From NCBI RefSeq assembly GCF_013359905.1, contig NZ_JABMCC010000121.1, forward strand, positions 186,001 through 250,000: 64,000 nucleotides of DNA, read 5' to 3'. The translations under genes and the position numbers were made by a program. This document shows positions 42,503 through 51,148 of this stretch, one piece after another. The DNA comes from Paenibacillus taichungensis (GTDB lineage Bacteria; Bacillota; Bacilli; Paenibacillales; Paenibacillaceae). The notes beneath the pieces were generated by a model that saw nothing but the letters and a program-made list of their open reading frames with translations, was not told the origin of the DNA and ran no database searches. Position 1 is the stretch's first letter. Each line of letters begins with the position of its first letter.

Positions 42503-44074
42503 TTGCTGAGTTACACGATGAAAATGGTTATTTTCCCGCTCGGATGTCTGCTTGTTATCCTGTCCTCTTATTTTCTAGGGCTTACTTCCCATCTCGCGTT
42601 AATGATATGTGCTGGTGTGTTATTTGTAGCAACTATATACAAGGAAAAACAGTATCCGGTATTGCGTAACATCCATTGGATTTTTCTTGGCATATTCCAT
42701 TATTTCAGTGAACTTAACTGGTGTAATATGTTGTATTACCTGCTCATCATGTCGATGATTCAGGATAAACAGCGTGTTACGCAGACGTTACCCATTTCAA
42801 TGTTGATTGTGTTTGAATATACTGTGATTCGGCTTTCGTATGTGACGATAGATACATATAATTTGCTGGTGTCCATGTTTGACATGTTAACTGCAATTGT
42901 CATTATCTTTTTGTATCATACCTTGATTAACAGCGAAGCAGAGAAGCGCAAACTTCGGGAGAAAAATGATTTTCTAACCCTCCATGATCCGCTCACCGGA
43001 TTGCTAAACTACGAGGGATATATGAACGTACTGAAGGAAACGGCGGACGAGCAACGATCATTTTTGCTGATTATCATGAACATTCAGAATTTCAACGGGT
43101 TTGATCAAGAGGTCGATGACAATTGGAATCATGTAATCAAAGCGACAGGCGAGAGTGTTTCGAAACAGTTTGCAGATGCATATGGCGTATCTCGGTATGC
43201 GGGAGATCGGTATGCTGTCGTTTTGCCTGAAATACAAAATATCGAAGAACGCATGGTGTCACTGCTGTCCGGGGAGTTAAGGGGCTTACAAGTAAACTAC
43301 AGCATTTCCCTATATCCGGGAATGTCCGAGACGTTGCAACACTTTATTACGGTAGCGGAGGACAGCTTTTTTCAGCAGCAGCGCAGCAAATGGTTGAAAA
43401 ATGAAGAAGAGGTTTTCCGCTCGGAAAGACTACGGGCTGTAGGTGAACTTGCGGCTGGCATGGCTCATGAAATCCGTAATCCTCTCACTGCCATTCGAGG
43501 TTTCTTGCAGTTATCACGTGGACAGGCATTTAATATAGCACCGTGGTATGAGGTCATTATGGGTGAGGTAGCACGTGTAACGGATCTGACGGCCGAGTTT
43601 TTACAGTTTTCCAAACCACAGGCTAATCACATGAAGCCCGAACGAGTGGCCCATTGTCTTGAACGAGTCATGTCGTTAACCGAATCGGATGCAGCATCGC
43701 GAGGGCATCGGATTACACTTGAAATGACTGGTGAACCAGTTGTGGTCAACATGGATCGGGACAAGATCGTGCAGGTCCTGATTAATCTGATTCGTAATGC
43801 TTTTGAAGCAATGGAAGACCCGGGTGAAGTGCATATTGATCTGTTACATGATGGAGATAAAGCGATTATCTCGATTACCGATACGGGCAGCGGTATCCCG
43901 GAGAACTCACTGGCGACGATCTTTAATCCATTTTATACGACCAAGGAGGAAGGTACAGGACTTGGACTGGCACTCTGTCAGAAAATCGCTCAGGATCATC
44001 ATGGGAGAATTACCGTTCGTAGTAAAATAGGTATTGGTTCAACATTCACCCTTCATTTACCTATGGGGCCATAA
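42503..44074 (+). CDS. Histidine kinase with degenerate GGDEF domain
   Basis: The 523-residue protein starts at TTG behind AAAGGGGGCGAGG. Membrane helices cover about 1-145. A GGDEF-like domain follows (about 155-295, HDPLTGLLNYEGYM) in which the signature is RYAGDRYAVVL, so cyclase activity is unlikely. A HisKA domain has MAHEIRNPLTAIRGFLQLSR (acceptor His about 322) and a HATPase has LINLIRNAFEAM, DTGSGIP and GTGLGLAL. The C-terminal half resembles sporulation-type (Kin) kinases, and no regulator gene is adjacent. Its promoter and leader are duplicated in front of the downstream lpx operon, which suggests shared control. Confidence 0.85.
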   Translation: MLSYTMKMVIFPLGCLLVILSSYFLGLTSHLALMICAGVLFVATIYKEKQYPVLRNIHWIFLGIFHYFSELNWCNMLYYLLIMSMIQDKQRVTQTLPISMLIVFEYTVIRLSYVTIDTYNLLVSMFDMLTAIVIIFLYHTLINSEAEKRKLREKNDFLTLHDPLTGLLNYEGYMNVLKETADEQRSFLLIIMNIQNFNGFDQEVDDNWNHVIKATGESVSKQFADAYGVSRYAGDRYAVVLPEIQNIEERMVSLLSGELRGLQVNYSISLYPGMSETLQHFITVAEDSFFQQQRSKWLKNEEEVFRSERLRAVGELAAGMAHEIRNPLTAIRGFLQLSRGQAFNIAPWYEVIMGEVARVTDLTAEFLQFSKPQANHMKPERVAHCLERVMSLTESDAASRGHRITLEMTGEPVVVNMDRDKIVQVLINLIRNAFEAMEDPGEVHIDLLHDGDKAIISITDTGSGIPENSLATIFNPFYTTKEEGTGLGLALCQKIAQDHHGRITVRSKIGIGSTFTLHLPMGP

Positions 44075-44145
44075 TTCCAACAAAACAAAAACGCTTAACT
44101 GTTCCCCGTCAAGTAGACAGTTGAAAAATAAAAAATGGTTCGTTT

Positions 44146-44186
44146 AGAAACCTTAGCTCAGATAACGTGCTAAGGTTTCTTTTATG
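44146..44186 (+). terminator. Rho-independent terminator
   Basis: AGAAACCTTAGC (44146-44157) and GCTAAGGTTTCT (44169-44180) form a perfect 12-pair stem, followed by TTTTA. It separates the kinase transcript from the lpx operon. Confidence 0.85.
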
Positions 44187-44192
44187 CTCCTC

Positions 44193-44292
44193 TGACGAGA
44201 CTCCAAATATCGACAACATCAGCTAATCATAATCGATATAATACATGTGAATAGGATCCAAATGTGAGAATTATGTCAAAGGGGGCGATGCT
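44193..44292 (+). promoter_or_regulatory. Promoter-leader region of the lpx operon, copy B of the duplicated element
   Basis: It repeats copy A almost base for base: TATCGACAACATCAGCTAAT, TATAAT at 44237-44242, ACATGTGAATAGGATC, ATGTGAG and GTCAAAGGGGGCGA directly before the lpxC ATG. By eye about nine bases in ten match. The duplicate includes the ribosome site and stops at the start codon. Confidence 0.65.
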
Positions 44293-45123
44293 ATGTACCA
44301 AAAAACGATTCGTAATCGTTTTACATTAGACGGTATTGCTATACATAGTGGGAATTTGTCAGAGATTACTCTGCATTCTGCACAACCAAACACGGGTATT
44401 ATTTTTAGAAGAGTGGATGTAGATCCATATGAAATTATTGAAGCTAAAATCGGTAATGTATCCAATACGGAACGTTGCACACAGCTTAAAAACAACCATG
44501 GATACTCTGTATCTATGGTTGAACATACGCTGTCTGCTGTTCGAGGGATGGGTATCGATAACGTGATTATTGATGTTAATGGTGAAGAATTACCCATTTT
44601 TGATGGCAGCTCTACAGGTATTGCAGCAAAGATTTTAGAAGTTGGCCATCTGCAGCAAGAAATTAAAAAAACATATCTCCATTTAAAACAAAAAATTAGA
44701 GTTGAGCACGGTAATTCTTTTCTTGAAGCTCATCCCTCTTCAATGATCTCCTATTGCGTGTGTTTTAAAAATGAACATAAAATTGCCTACCTCTCAGATC
44801 AAACATCCAATTTTAATTTTATAGAAAACAATTACTTAAGGGATATCGCACCAGCTAGAACATTTTGTTTTGAAGAAGAAATAACGTACTTAAAAAGCAA
44901 AGGTTTAATTCAAGGTGCTTCTTTAGAGCATGGAATAGTTATTGGTGAAAAGAAAATTTATCCCAATTCACGTTTTCATGATGAATTGTCTCGTCACAAG
45001 CTGTTGGATCTTATTGGCGATTTAGCTTTGAATCCTCCTTTTCATGCAAGAATCATAGGCTCGGGAACGTCTCATTATTTGAACACTCTTTTTGCTCAAG
45101 AATTATTAAATAATCTTATCTAA
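44293..45123 (+). CDS. lpxC: UDP-3-O-acyl-N-acetylglucosamine deacetylase LpxC
   Basis: The 276-residue protein is slightly shorter than E. coli LpxC (305) but keeps the zinc and catalytic sites. His78 lies in MVEHTLSAVRGMGIDN, His235 and Asp239 in DELSRHKLLDLIGDLAL, and His261 in SGTSHYLN. The blocks GEELPIFDGSSTGI and ARTFCFEEEITYLKSKGLIQ also match. LpxC removes acetate from UDP-3-O-acyl-GlcNAc, the first committed step of lipid A synthesis. The gene is very AT-rich next to its neighbours: a 60-base line near 44821 has 19 G+C, against 33 in a line of mglA. It heads an lpxC-lpxD-lpxA operon. Confidence 0.92.
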   Translation: MYQKTIRNRFTLDGIAIHSGNLSEITLHSAQPNTGIIFRRVDVDPYEIIEAKIGNVSNTERCTQLKNNHGYSVSMVEHTLSAVRGMGIDNVIIDVNGEELPIFDGSSTGIAAKILEVGHLQQEIKKTYLHLKQKIRVEHGNSFLEAHPSSMISYCVCFKNEHKIAYLSDQTSNFNFIENNYLRDIAPARTFCFEEEITYLKSKGLIQGASLEHGIVIGEKKIYPNSRFHDELSRHKLLDLIGDLALNPPFHARIIGSGTSHYLNTLFAQELLNNLI

Positions 45124-45143
45124 ATACAAAAGGAGACCATATT

Positions 45144-46169
45144 ATGTCATGTAATTTGAATGAAATCTCTGAACAGTTAAATGGGGTTTTAATAGGTGAT
45201 GGCAATGTCGTTATAACAGGCGTAGGTTCAATTAATGCTGCTAAAGAGGGAGAAATTGCTTTTGTTACGGATAAAAATCTAAATAAATTAGATCAATGTA
45301 AGGCTTCAGCTTTCATTGTGCCAGAAACGACAATAATAGAATTTAAAGTACCTGTTATTAAGGTGAAGAATCCCAGGCTCGATTTTATTCGCTTAATTGA
45401 AATGTTCAGTGAGAAAACCAAAAGTAGGGGTGTATTATCATCAGAAGCAATTGAGCCTTCGGTAACGTTAGGCTACAATGTGCAGATCGACGAATTCGCG
45501 GTAATCAAAGAAGATGTTTCTATTGGGGATCATACTATTATTTCCGCGCATTCATTTATTGGTAGAAATGTGACCATTGGAACGAATTGCTTGATCCACC
45601 CTAATGTCACTGTTTTACATGATACTATCATCGGAGATAATGTCATCATTCACTCTGGCGCAGTGATTGGCGCTGACGGCTTTGGTTTTGAATGGGATGG
45701 TCAGAGACATGTTAAAATCCCGCATATTGGAAATGTCATTGTTTTTGATGATGTTGAGATTGGTGCAAACACCACTATTGATCGCGGGACGATTGATTCA
45801 ACAACCATTGGTACAGGAACCAAAATGGACAACCTTATTCAAATTGGTCATAATGTGCAAATTGGTGAGCACTGCATTATCGCAGGTACAAGTGCAATTG
45901 GGGGTTCATCAAAAATTGGTAATCGCGTCATATTGGCTGGTGGAAGTGCGGTAATTAATAATATCACCATTGGAGACGGCTGCATTGTTTTAGCTAAAAC
46001 CATGGTTACTAAAAACATGCCCGAGAACTCAATGGTTTCGGGATATACAGCTCGTTCACATAAGAGACAACTACGAGAATCCGCTGCACTTTCCAGACTC
46101 CCCCAAACGATAAAAAAACTAAATAAAAAAATTAATGAACTTTCCAAAACAAAGGAAGGTGCTAAATGA
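45144..46169 (+). CDS. lpxD: UDP-3-O-(3-hydroxyacyl)glucosamine N-acyltransferase LpxD
   Basis: The 341-residue protein has the same length as E. coli LpxD. The N-terminal uridine-binding domain (about 1-100: GVGSINAAKEGEIAFVTDKN) is followed by a left-handed beta-helix of hexapeptide repeats (about 105-300). The catalytic His lies at about 236 in LIQIGHNVQIGEHCIIAG, and HSGAVIGADGFGFEW is the usual acyl-groove block. A C-terminal helix closes the trimer (IKKLNKKINELSKTK). LpxD adds the N-linked hydroxyacyl chain from acyl-ACP to the product of LpxC. AAAGGAGACC precedes the ATG. The stop overlaps the lpxA start by four bases. Composition is AT-rich like lpxC (16 G+C in the 60-base line at 45241). 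Confidence 0.93.
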   Translation: MSCNLNEISEQLNGVLIGDGNVVITGVGSINAAKEGEIAFVTDKNLNKLDQCKASAFIVPETTIIEFKVPVIKVKNPRLDFIRLIEMFSEKTKSRGVLSSEAIEPSVTLGYNVQIDEFAVIKEDVSIGDHTIISAHSFIGRNVTIGTNCLIHPNVTVLHDTIIGDNVIIHSGAVIGADGFGFEWDGQRHVKIPHIGNVIVFDDVEIGANTTIDRGTIDSTTIGTGTKMDNLIQIGHNVQIGEHCIIAGTSAIGGSSKIGNRVILAGGSAVINNITIGDGCIVLAKTMVTKNMPENSMVSGYTARSHKRQLRESAALSRLPQTIKKLNKKINELSKTKEGAK

Positions 46170-46942
46170 TACATCAGTCAGCCATTATTCATCCTACAGT
46201 AGTAATTGGGGACAATGTCGAAGTCGGACCTTTCAGTATCATTGAAGAAAATTCAAAAATAGGTAGCGGGTGTAGGATTGGAAGTCACGTTATCATAGGG
46301 GCTAACACGATATTGGGGGGGGATAACCATATTTCACATGGTGCCATTATCGGTTCAGATCCACAAGATAAAAGTTACCAAGGCGAAGAATCGTATCTCA
46401 TTATTGGAGATAATAATACCGTGAGAGAGTATGTCACTATATGTAAAGGCACATCAAAAGGAGATTGTTTCACGAGAGTAGGAAGTAACAACTTTATTAT
46501 GAATTATGCTCATATCGCACATGATGTATTGATGGGAGATCATAACGTCATCGTCAATAATGTGCAAATTGGTGGACATGTTAATATTGAAGACCATATC
46601 ACTTTTGGTTGTGGTTCTGGTGTACACCAATCATGTAACATCGGAAGGTTTGCAATGATTGGAGCGGGAAGTAAAGTTTCACAAGATATCGTTCCATATT
46701 CTTTAGCAGATGGTCCGCGTTCGTACATACATGGTGTTAATATCGTTGGTCTAAGAAGAAATGGGTTTTCCAATGAAGAAATAAGCACGATAAAAAAGAT
46801 TAATACCATTTTATTTCGCCAAAAGCGAACTCTCGATCAATCTATTGAAGAAATAAACAACTTACCTCCTTCTGAATTTAAAGAACACACATTGAATTTT
46901 CTATATAAATCTACACGCGGAATTGTACGAATGAAGCGATAA
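46166..46942 (+). CDS. lpxA: Acyl-ACP--UDP-N-acetylglucosamine O-acyltransferase LpxA
   Basis: The 258-residue protein (E. coli 262) is a hexapeptide-repeat beta-helix with the full LpxA active site. NYAHIAHDVLMGDHNVIVNN holds two histidines (116 and catalytic 119, matching E. coli 122 and 125), followed by GSGVHQSCNIG. The C-terminal domain matches E. coli closely in HGVNIVGLRRNGFSNEEIST and KSTRGIVR. LpxA adds a 3-hydroxyacyl chain to UDP-GlcNAc, the step before LpxC. With lpxC and lpxD it could make UDP-2,3-diacylglucosamine. No lpxH/lpxI, lpxB or lpxK is in the window. Confidence 0.94.
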   Translation: MIHQSAIIHPTVVIGDNVEVGPFSIIEENSKIGSGCRIGSHVIIGANTILGGDNHISHGAIIGSDPQDKSYQGEESYLIIGDNNTVREYVTICKGTSKGDCFTRVGSNNFIMNYAHIAHDVLMGDHNVIVNNVQIGGHVNIEDHITFGCGSGVHQSCNIGRFAMIGAGSKVSQDIVPYSLADGPRSYIHGVNIVGLRRNGFSNEEISTIKKINTILFRQKRTLDQSIEEINNLPPSEFKEHTLNFLYKSTRGIVRMKR

Positions 46943-46948
46943 AATGGA

Positions 46949-46997
46949 AACGCCGCAAAGGTCCGGAATAAAACGGAACCTAATGCGGCGTTTTTGT
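46949..46997. terminator. Bidirectional rho-independent terminator
   Basis: AACGCCGCA (46949-46957) pairs with TGCGGCGTT (46984-46992), and an inner GGTCCG/CGGAACC stem extends it. A T run follows. It closes the lpx operon and the convergent ABC exporter operon. Confidence 0.9.
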
Positions 46998-47037
46998 TGT
47001 GTTTCTGTGTTTTAATCATCAATGAACACGAACCCAA

Positions 47038-48864
47038 TCAGGTAAGCTGACCCTGATGCAACTGATAATAGAAACCTTGCTGTTGCATCAACTCATCATG
47101 GCTGCCTCGTTCGGCGATCTTGCCGTCATCAATAACCAGAATCTGATCGGCCTCACGAATCGTGCTTAATCTATGGGCAATGACAAAGCTGGTGCGATCC
47201 TTCATCAAGGTGCGCATCGCTTCCTGAATTTGCATTTCGGTGCGTGTGTCGATGCTGCTGGTCGCTTCATCCAGAATTAGAATCGCAGGATCCGCAAGAA
47301 TGGCACGAGCAATGGTTAACAGTTGTCGCTGTCCCTGACTCAGATTGCTGCCACCGGAAATGATCGGGGTATCATAACCCTGCGATAATTTGCGGATGAA
47401 GGAGTGGGCATTTGCCAACTTCGCTGCTTGCTGGATCTGTTCGTCCGTTGCATCGGGTTTGCCGTAGGCAATATTGTCACGAATGGTGCCGGAGAACAGA
47501 TAGGCATCCTGTAACACAATGCCAAGTTCGCGCCTTAGCTGGTCTTTCTCTAGTTCGGAGATGTCACAGCCATCAATCGTAATCCGTCCGCCCGTAATCT
47601 CGTAAAAACGGGGCAGTAGGTTGATGATGGTTGTTTTACCCGCCCCAGTCGGGCCGACAAGTGCAATCATCTCGCCTGGCTTGGCGGTGAAGCTGACCTT
47701 TTTCAAAATCTCCCTCTCGGAGTTATACCCAAAGGATACATCTTCAAATACAACTTTACCCTGAATCTGCTGCAGTTGTTTCTTCTGTTCTTCCACGTAT
47801 TCACTTGGTGTATCAATAATGTGGAATACACGTTCAGCACCTGCAATAGCTGCCTGAATCAGGTTGTACTGGTTCGCCAAATCATTGATGGGCCGCTCAA
47901 TTTGGCGGGAGTATGCAAGGAAACTTACAATCAGCCCGATGGACGTCAGATCATGATAAGCCATCCATCCACCTACGGCTGCCAGTATGGCAAAGCCGAT
48001 ATTGTTCATAACGTTCATCGTTGGCCCGACCAGACCCGATACGCTCTGAGCTTGGGTACTGGAAGTGCGAAGCTTTTCGTTCAAATTTTGAAAATGTTTT
48101 TGTGCCTGCTCCTGGCGGTTATAGGCTGCAACCACCTTTTGTCCAGCAATGGTTTCCTGAGCGTAGCCATTAAGCTCACCAAGCAACTTTTGCTGGGCGG
48201 TAAAATGTTTGCGTGTTCTTGAAGCGATCAGCCGAGTGGCGATCGTAATCAGTGGAACCGTCACCAGACTGAGCAGTGTCAGTCGGACATCCAGGGCTAG
48301 CATAATCGACAGGGAGCCAACCAGCAAGATGGCGCTGGACATCAATTGAGTTACACTTTGATTCAGTGTCGTGGACACGTTATCGATATCATTGGTAGCC
48401 CGGCTCATCAGATCACCGCTCTGATTTTTGTCAAAAAAGCTGATCGGCAGCTGCTGCAGCCGTGAAAACAGAGCATGACGCAAATCCTTCACAGTCAGTT
48501 GAGAGACACCGATCATGACATAGGATTGAGCCCACATCATGAATGAGCCGAGAACGTATACGGTCAGTAATAACATGCAGTCTTTCAGCAGACCGTCCGT
48601 AATTTTGGGAACGATATGTTCATTGACCGCACGGCCGAGCAGATAAGGTCCTGCCAGATTAAGTAACGTTCCAAGAGCCGTCAGTATCAGAGCGGTGATA
48701 ACCCCTTTACGATGACGTCCCATGTATGACCACACTCGAATGATGGCGTGCCGGGCGTTCTTGGCTCGTACTTTGGGAACCGGACCTCGGCCGGGTGGCC
48801 CAGGTCTTCCGATCATCGGTGGGACAACGGTCTGATGGTTGGAGGAAGAAGCGTTTTTAGCCAA
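47038..48864 (-). CDS. ABC exporter, fused membrane and ATP-binding protein (second half-transporter)
   Basis: The 608-residue protein has a Pro/Gly-rich N-terminal tail (GRPGPPGRGPVP), six membrane helices (about 55-340), and an ATPase with Walker A GPTGAGKTT, signature LSQGQRQ (SNLSQGQRQLLTIAR), Walker B ILILDEATSSIDTRTE and switch His in VIAHRLST. The TTG at 48864 is preferred because AAGGAGG lies eight bases upstream; the ATG at 48873 abuts that site directly. It overlaps the end of the preceding exporter gene. The two likely form a heterodimeric multidrug- or lipid-type exporter like YheI/YheH. Confidence 0.9.
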   Translation of the reverse strand: MAKNASSSNHQTVVPPMIGRPGPPGRGPVPKVRAKNARHAIIRVWSYMGRHRKGVITALILTALGTLLNLAGPYLLGRAVNEHIVPKITDGLLKDCMLLLTVYVLGSFMMWAQSYVMIGVSQLTVKDLRHALFSRLQQLPISFFDKNQSGDLMSRATNDIDNVSTTLNQSVTQLMSSAILLVGSLSIMLALDVRLTLLSLVTVPLITIATRLIASRTRKHFTAQQKLLGELNGYAQETIAGQKVVAAYNRQEQAQKHFQNLNEKLRTSSTQAQSVSGLVGPTMNVMNNIGFAILAAVGGWMAYHDLTSIGLIVSFLAYSRQIERPINDLANQYNLIQAAIAGAERVFHIIDTPSEYVEEQKKQLQQIQGKVVFEDVSFGYNSEREILKKVSFTAKPGEMIALVGPTGAGKTTIINLLPRFYEITGGRITIDGCDISELEKDQLRRELGIVLQDAYLFSGTIRDNIAYGKPDATDEQIQQAAKLANAHSFIRKLSQGYDTPIISGGSNLSQGQRQLLTIARAILADPAILILDEATSSIDTRTEMQIQEAMRTLMKDRTSFVIAHRLSTIREADQILVIDDGKIAERGSHDELMQQQGFYYQLHQGQLT

Positions 48865-50578
48865 ACTGAACATCCTCCTTCCGTTGCTGCGAATAATAGA
48901 TGGATTGGTAATGTGGCGAATGGGCCATGAGATGTTCATGTGTACCACTTGCCACGATCTCTCCTTCATCAAGCACGTAAATACAGTCTGCATCTTTTAC
49001 AGAAGAGATCCGTTGTGCAATTAAGAAGGTCGTACTATTTTTCATTAGTGAATGCAGCGCCTTCTGAATGCTTGCTTCGGTACGCAGATCGACGGCACTG
49101 GTGCTGTCGTCCAGAATCAGAACCTCCGGTTGCATGAGCAGGGCACGGGCAATAGAAATCCGTTGTTTCTGCCCACCTGAGAGATTGACCCCGCGCTGGC
49201 CCAACTCCGTGTTATATCCATCTTTCAGATTCATAATAAAATCATCGGCCGCCGCCGCTTGAGCTGCGGCACGTAGTTCAGCTTCCGTTGCATCAGGTCT
49301 GCCGAAGCAGATATTATCCCGGATGCTGCCACTAAACAGGATGGATTCCTGTAATACGATGGACACACGGCTGCGAAGATCCTGGAGATCCCAGTTACGC
49401 ACGTTCACTCCATTCACGAGCACTTCACCCTGTGAGGCATCATACAAGCGGGGGATCAGCTGTACAAGCGAGGTTTTACCTGATCCTGTAGATCCGAGCA
49501 GGGCCACTTTTTTTCCCGGCCGAGCCGTCAGTGTAATTCCAGAGAGCGTATGTTCTCCATCATAGCGGAAATAGACATCCCTGAATTCCACCTGACCTGC
49601 TCCTTTACGAGACATATCATCTCCCGATTGAATATCAGGCTGGGTGTGAAGCACCTCGTTGATTCGTGTTGCAGATACTTTGGCGCGGGAGAAGCTCATC
49701 ATCATCATGCCGATTGAAGTGAGCGACGAGAGTACAACCGTTACGTAGTTGATAAAAGCAATCAAATCTCCGGCGGCAATATCGCCTCCTACTACCTGAA
49801 AGCCCCCAAACCACAGTACCGCTACAATGGTTGCATTCAGCATCAGGCTTAATACCGGTGCATTCAGCGATACGATGCGCCAGGCTTTCACTGCCGTATG
49901 GGTATAATCTTCATTGGCTTGCTGGAAACGTTTCTTCTCCTGACGTGCGCGTGCAAAAGCTTTGACGACACGAATGCCGGCCAGATTCTCTTGAAGAACC
50001 GCGTTCACCTTGTCGAGTTTGTTCTGAACGCTGGCGAACAGCGGATAGGAAGCGGATATCAGGATGTATAAGATGATAAAAAGAATCGGCACGGACAAAA
50101 TGAGAATGAGCGCCAGTTTGACACTGATTGTAAACGCCATAATAATACTGCCGATAATCAGCATCGGCGAACGGATAAACATACGCAGAAGCATCTGTAC
50201 AAAGGTCTGCATCTGGGTGATATCACTCGTCAGGCGAGTGATAAGCGAGCCCTCCTGGAAGGTATCCAGATTACGGAACGAAAACTTCTGGATATGATCA
50301 AACAATTCCTGGCGCAGATCAGTGCCATATCCAACGGCAGCTTTGCTTGAAAACAGCGTACAGCCTGCACCGCCAACCCATCCGATTAACGCAAAAAGAA
50401 GCATAAATAAACCTGTAGTCACGATGTGGGACAGGTTCCCTGCAAGAACACCATCATCCACAATGCTGGACATCAGCTTGGGTTGAAGGAGGTCCATGGC
50501 AACCTCAAGGACCATGAGCAGCGGAGCAAGAATAGCTGCTGACTTATACGGGGTAAGAAATCGTTTTAACGTCCACAA
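48857..50578 (-). CDS. ABC exporter, fused membrane and ATP-binding protein (first half-transporter)
   Basis: The 573-residue protein has six membrane helices (about 15-310) and an ATPase with Walker A GSTGSGKTS, signature LSGGQKQR, Walker B VLILDDSTSAVD and LIAQRISSV at the switch position. The Asp in place of the catalytic Glu after Walker B (LILDD) and Gln at the switch His indicate a degenerate ATP site, as in asymmetric heterodimeric exporters. The partner encoded next has the consensus Glu. It follows a MarR regulator by 70 bases on the same strand. Confidence 0.9.
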   Translation of the reverse strand: MWTLKRFLTPYKSAAILAPLLMVLEVAMDLLQPKLMSSIVDDGVLAGNLSHIVTTGLFMLLFALIGWVGGAGCTLFSSKAAVGYGTDLRQELFDHIQKFSFRNLDTFQEGSLITRLTSDITQMQTFVQMLLRMFIRSPMLIIGSIIMAFTISVKLALILILSVPILFIILYILISASYPLFASVQNKLDKVNAVLQENLAGIRVVKAFARARQEKKRFQQANEDYTHTAVKAWRIVSLNAPVLSLMLNATIVAVLWFGGFQVVGGDIAAGDLIAFINYVTVVLSSLTSIGMMMMSFSRAKVSATRINEVLHTQPDIQSGDDMSRKGAGQVEFRDVYFRYDGEHTLSGITLTARPGKKVALLGSTGSGKTSLVQLIPRLYDASQGEVLVNGVNVRNWDLQDLRSRVSIVLQESILFSGSIRDNICFGRPDATEAELRAAAQAAAADDFIMNLKDGYNTELGQRGVNLSGGQKQRISIARALLMQPEVLILDDSTSAVDLRTEASIQKALHSLMKNSTTFLIAQRISSVKDADCIYVLDEGEIVASGTHEHLMAHSPHYQSIYYSQQRKEDVQFG

Positions 50579-50648
50579 TGGGAAAAATCACCTCATTCGT
50601 TATGAAATAATCATGTTGCAAATATTGATGAAGATAGATGAATCTCAA

Positions 50649-51083
50649 TTAATATTCTCGCAGATTCTGAACCATGCGCTGGGCGAGCGCTGCCATGAGT
50701 TGCGATTCTTCAGGTGTAAAATCTTTCTGGGCTTGGCGATCAAGCTCCTGGAATACTTCTCTCAGTTCCTTAAGCGCAGCACGGCCCTGATCGGTCAGAT
50801 AGACACGTAGACTGCGAAGATCCTTCGGGTCAGCTTCACGCCGTATAAACCCCGAGCTTTCCATACGTTTCAGCATTACCGTTACCGTTGCAGGGGCGCG
50901 GCGAAGCTGTTCGGCCAGATGTTTCTGGGTCTGACCATCTTCCCGTTCAAGCTGGAACAGCAGCGGCGGTTGTCCAGGATATAACTCAGGGTGGTTGACA
51001 AGCTTCTCATGAGCCTTGTAACGCTGTAGCTTGACGAGTTCTGATAACTGTCCCATTAACCGTTCATTTCGATCTGATTTCAT
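50649..51083 (-). CDS. MarR family transcriptional regulator
   Basis: From ATG 51083 the product has 144 residues, normal for MarR. The winged helix has QTQKHLAEQLRRAPATVTVM, followed by LKRMESSGFIRREADPKDLR, the typical wing with its conserved Asp and Arg. AAAGGATGG lies eight bases before this ATG; ATGs at 51095 and 51140 would also be in frame, but the operator overlaps them. It probably represses itself and the two exporter genes downstream until a ligand binds. Confidence 0.9.
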   Translation of the reverse strand: MKSDRNERLMGQLSELVKLQRYKAHEKLVNHPELYPGQPPLLFQLEREDGQTQKHLAEQLRRAPATVTVMLKRMESSGFIRREADPKDLRSLRVYLTDQGRAALKELREVFQELDRQAQKDFTPEESQLMAALAQRMVQNLREY

Positions 51084-51099
51084 AAGCGCTTCCATCCTT

Positions 51100-51148
51100 T
51101 TAATTAGTCGACTAACTAAATGATAAGTTTCATTTGACATATCGTCAA
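51100..51148 (-). promoter_or_regulatory. MarR promoter and palindromic operator
   Basis: On the minus strand TTGACG (51148-51143) and TATCAT (51125-51120) are spaced by 17 bases, a good vegetative promoter. Immediately downstream, 51100-51119 forms a near-perfect palindrome centred on GTCGAC with TTAGTTA/TAATTAA arms, as expected for a MarR-type operator at the transcription start. Confidence 0.7.
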
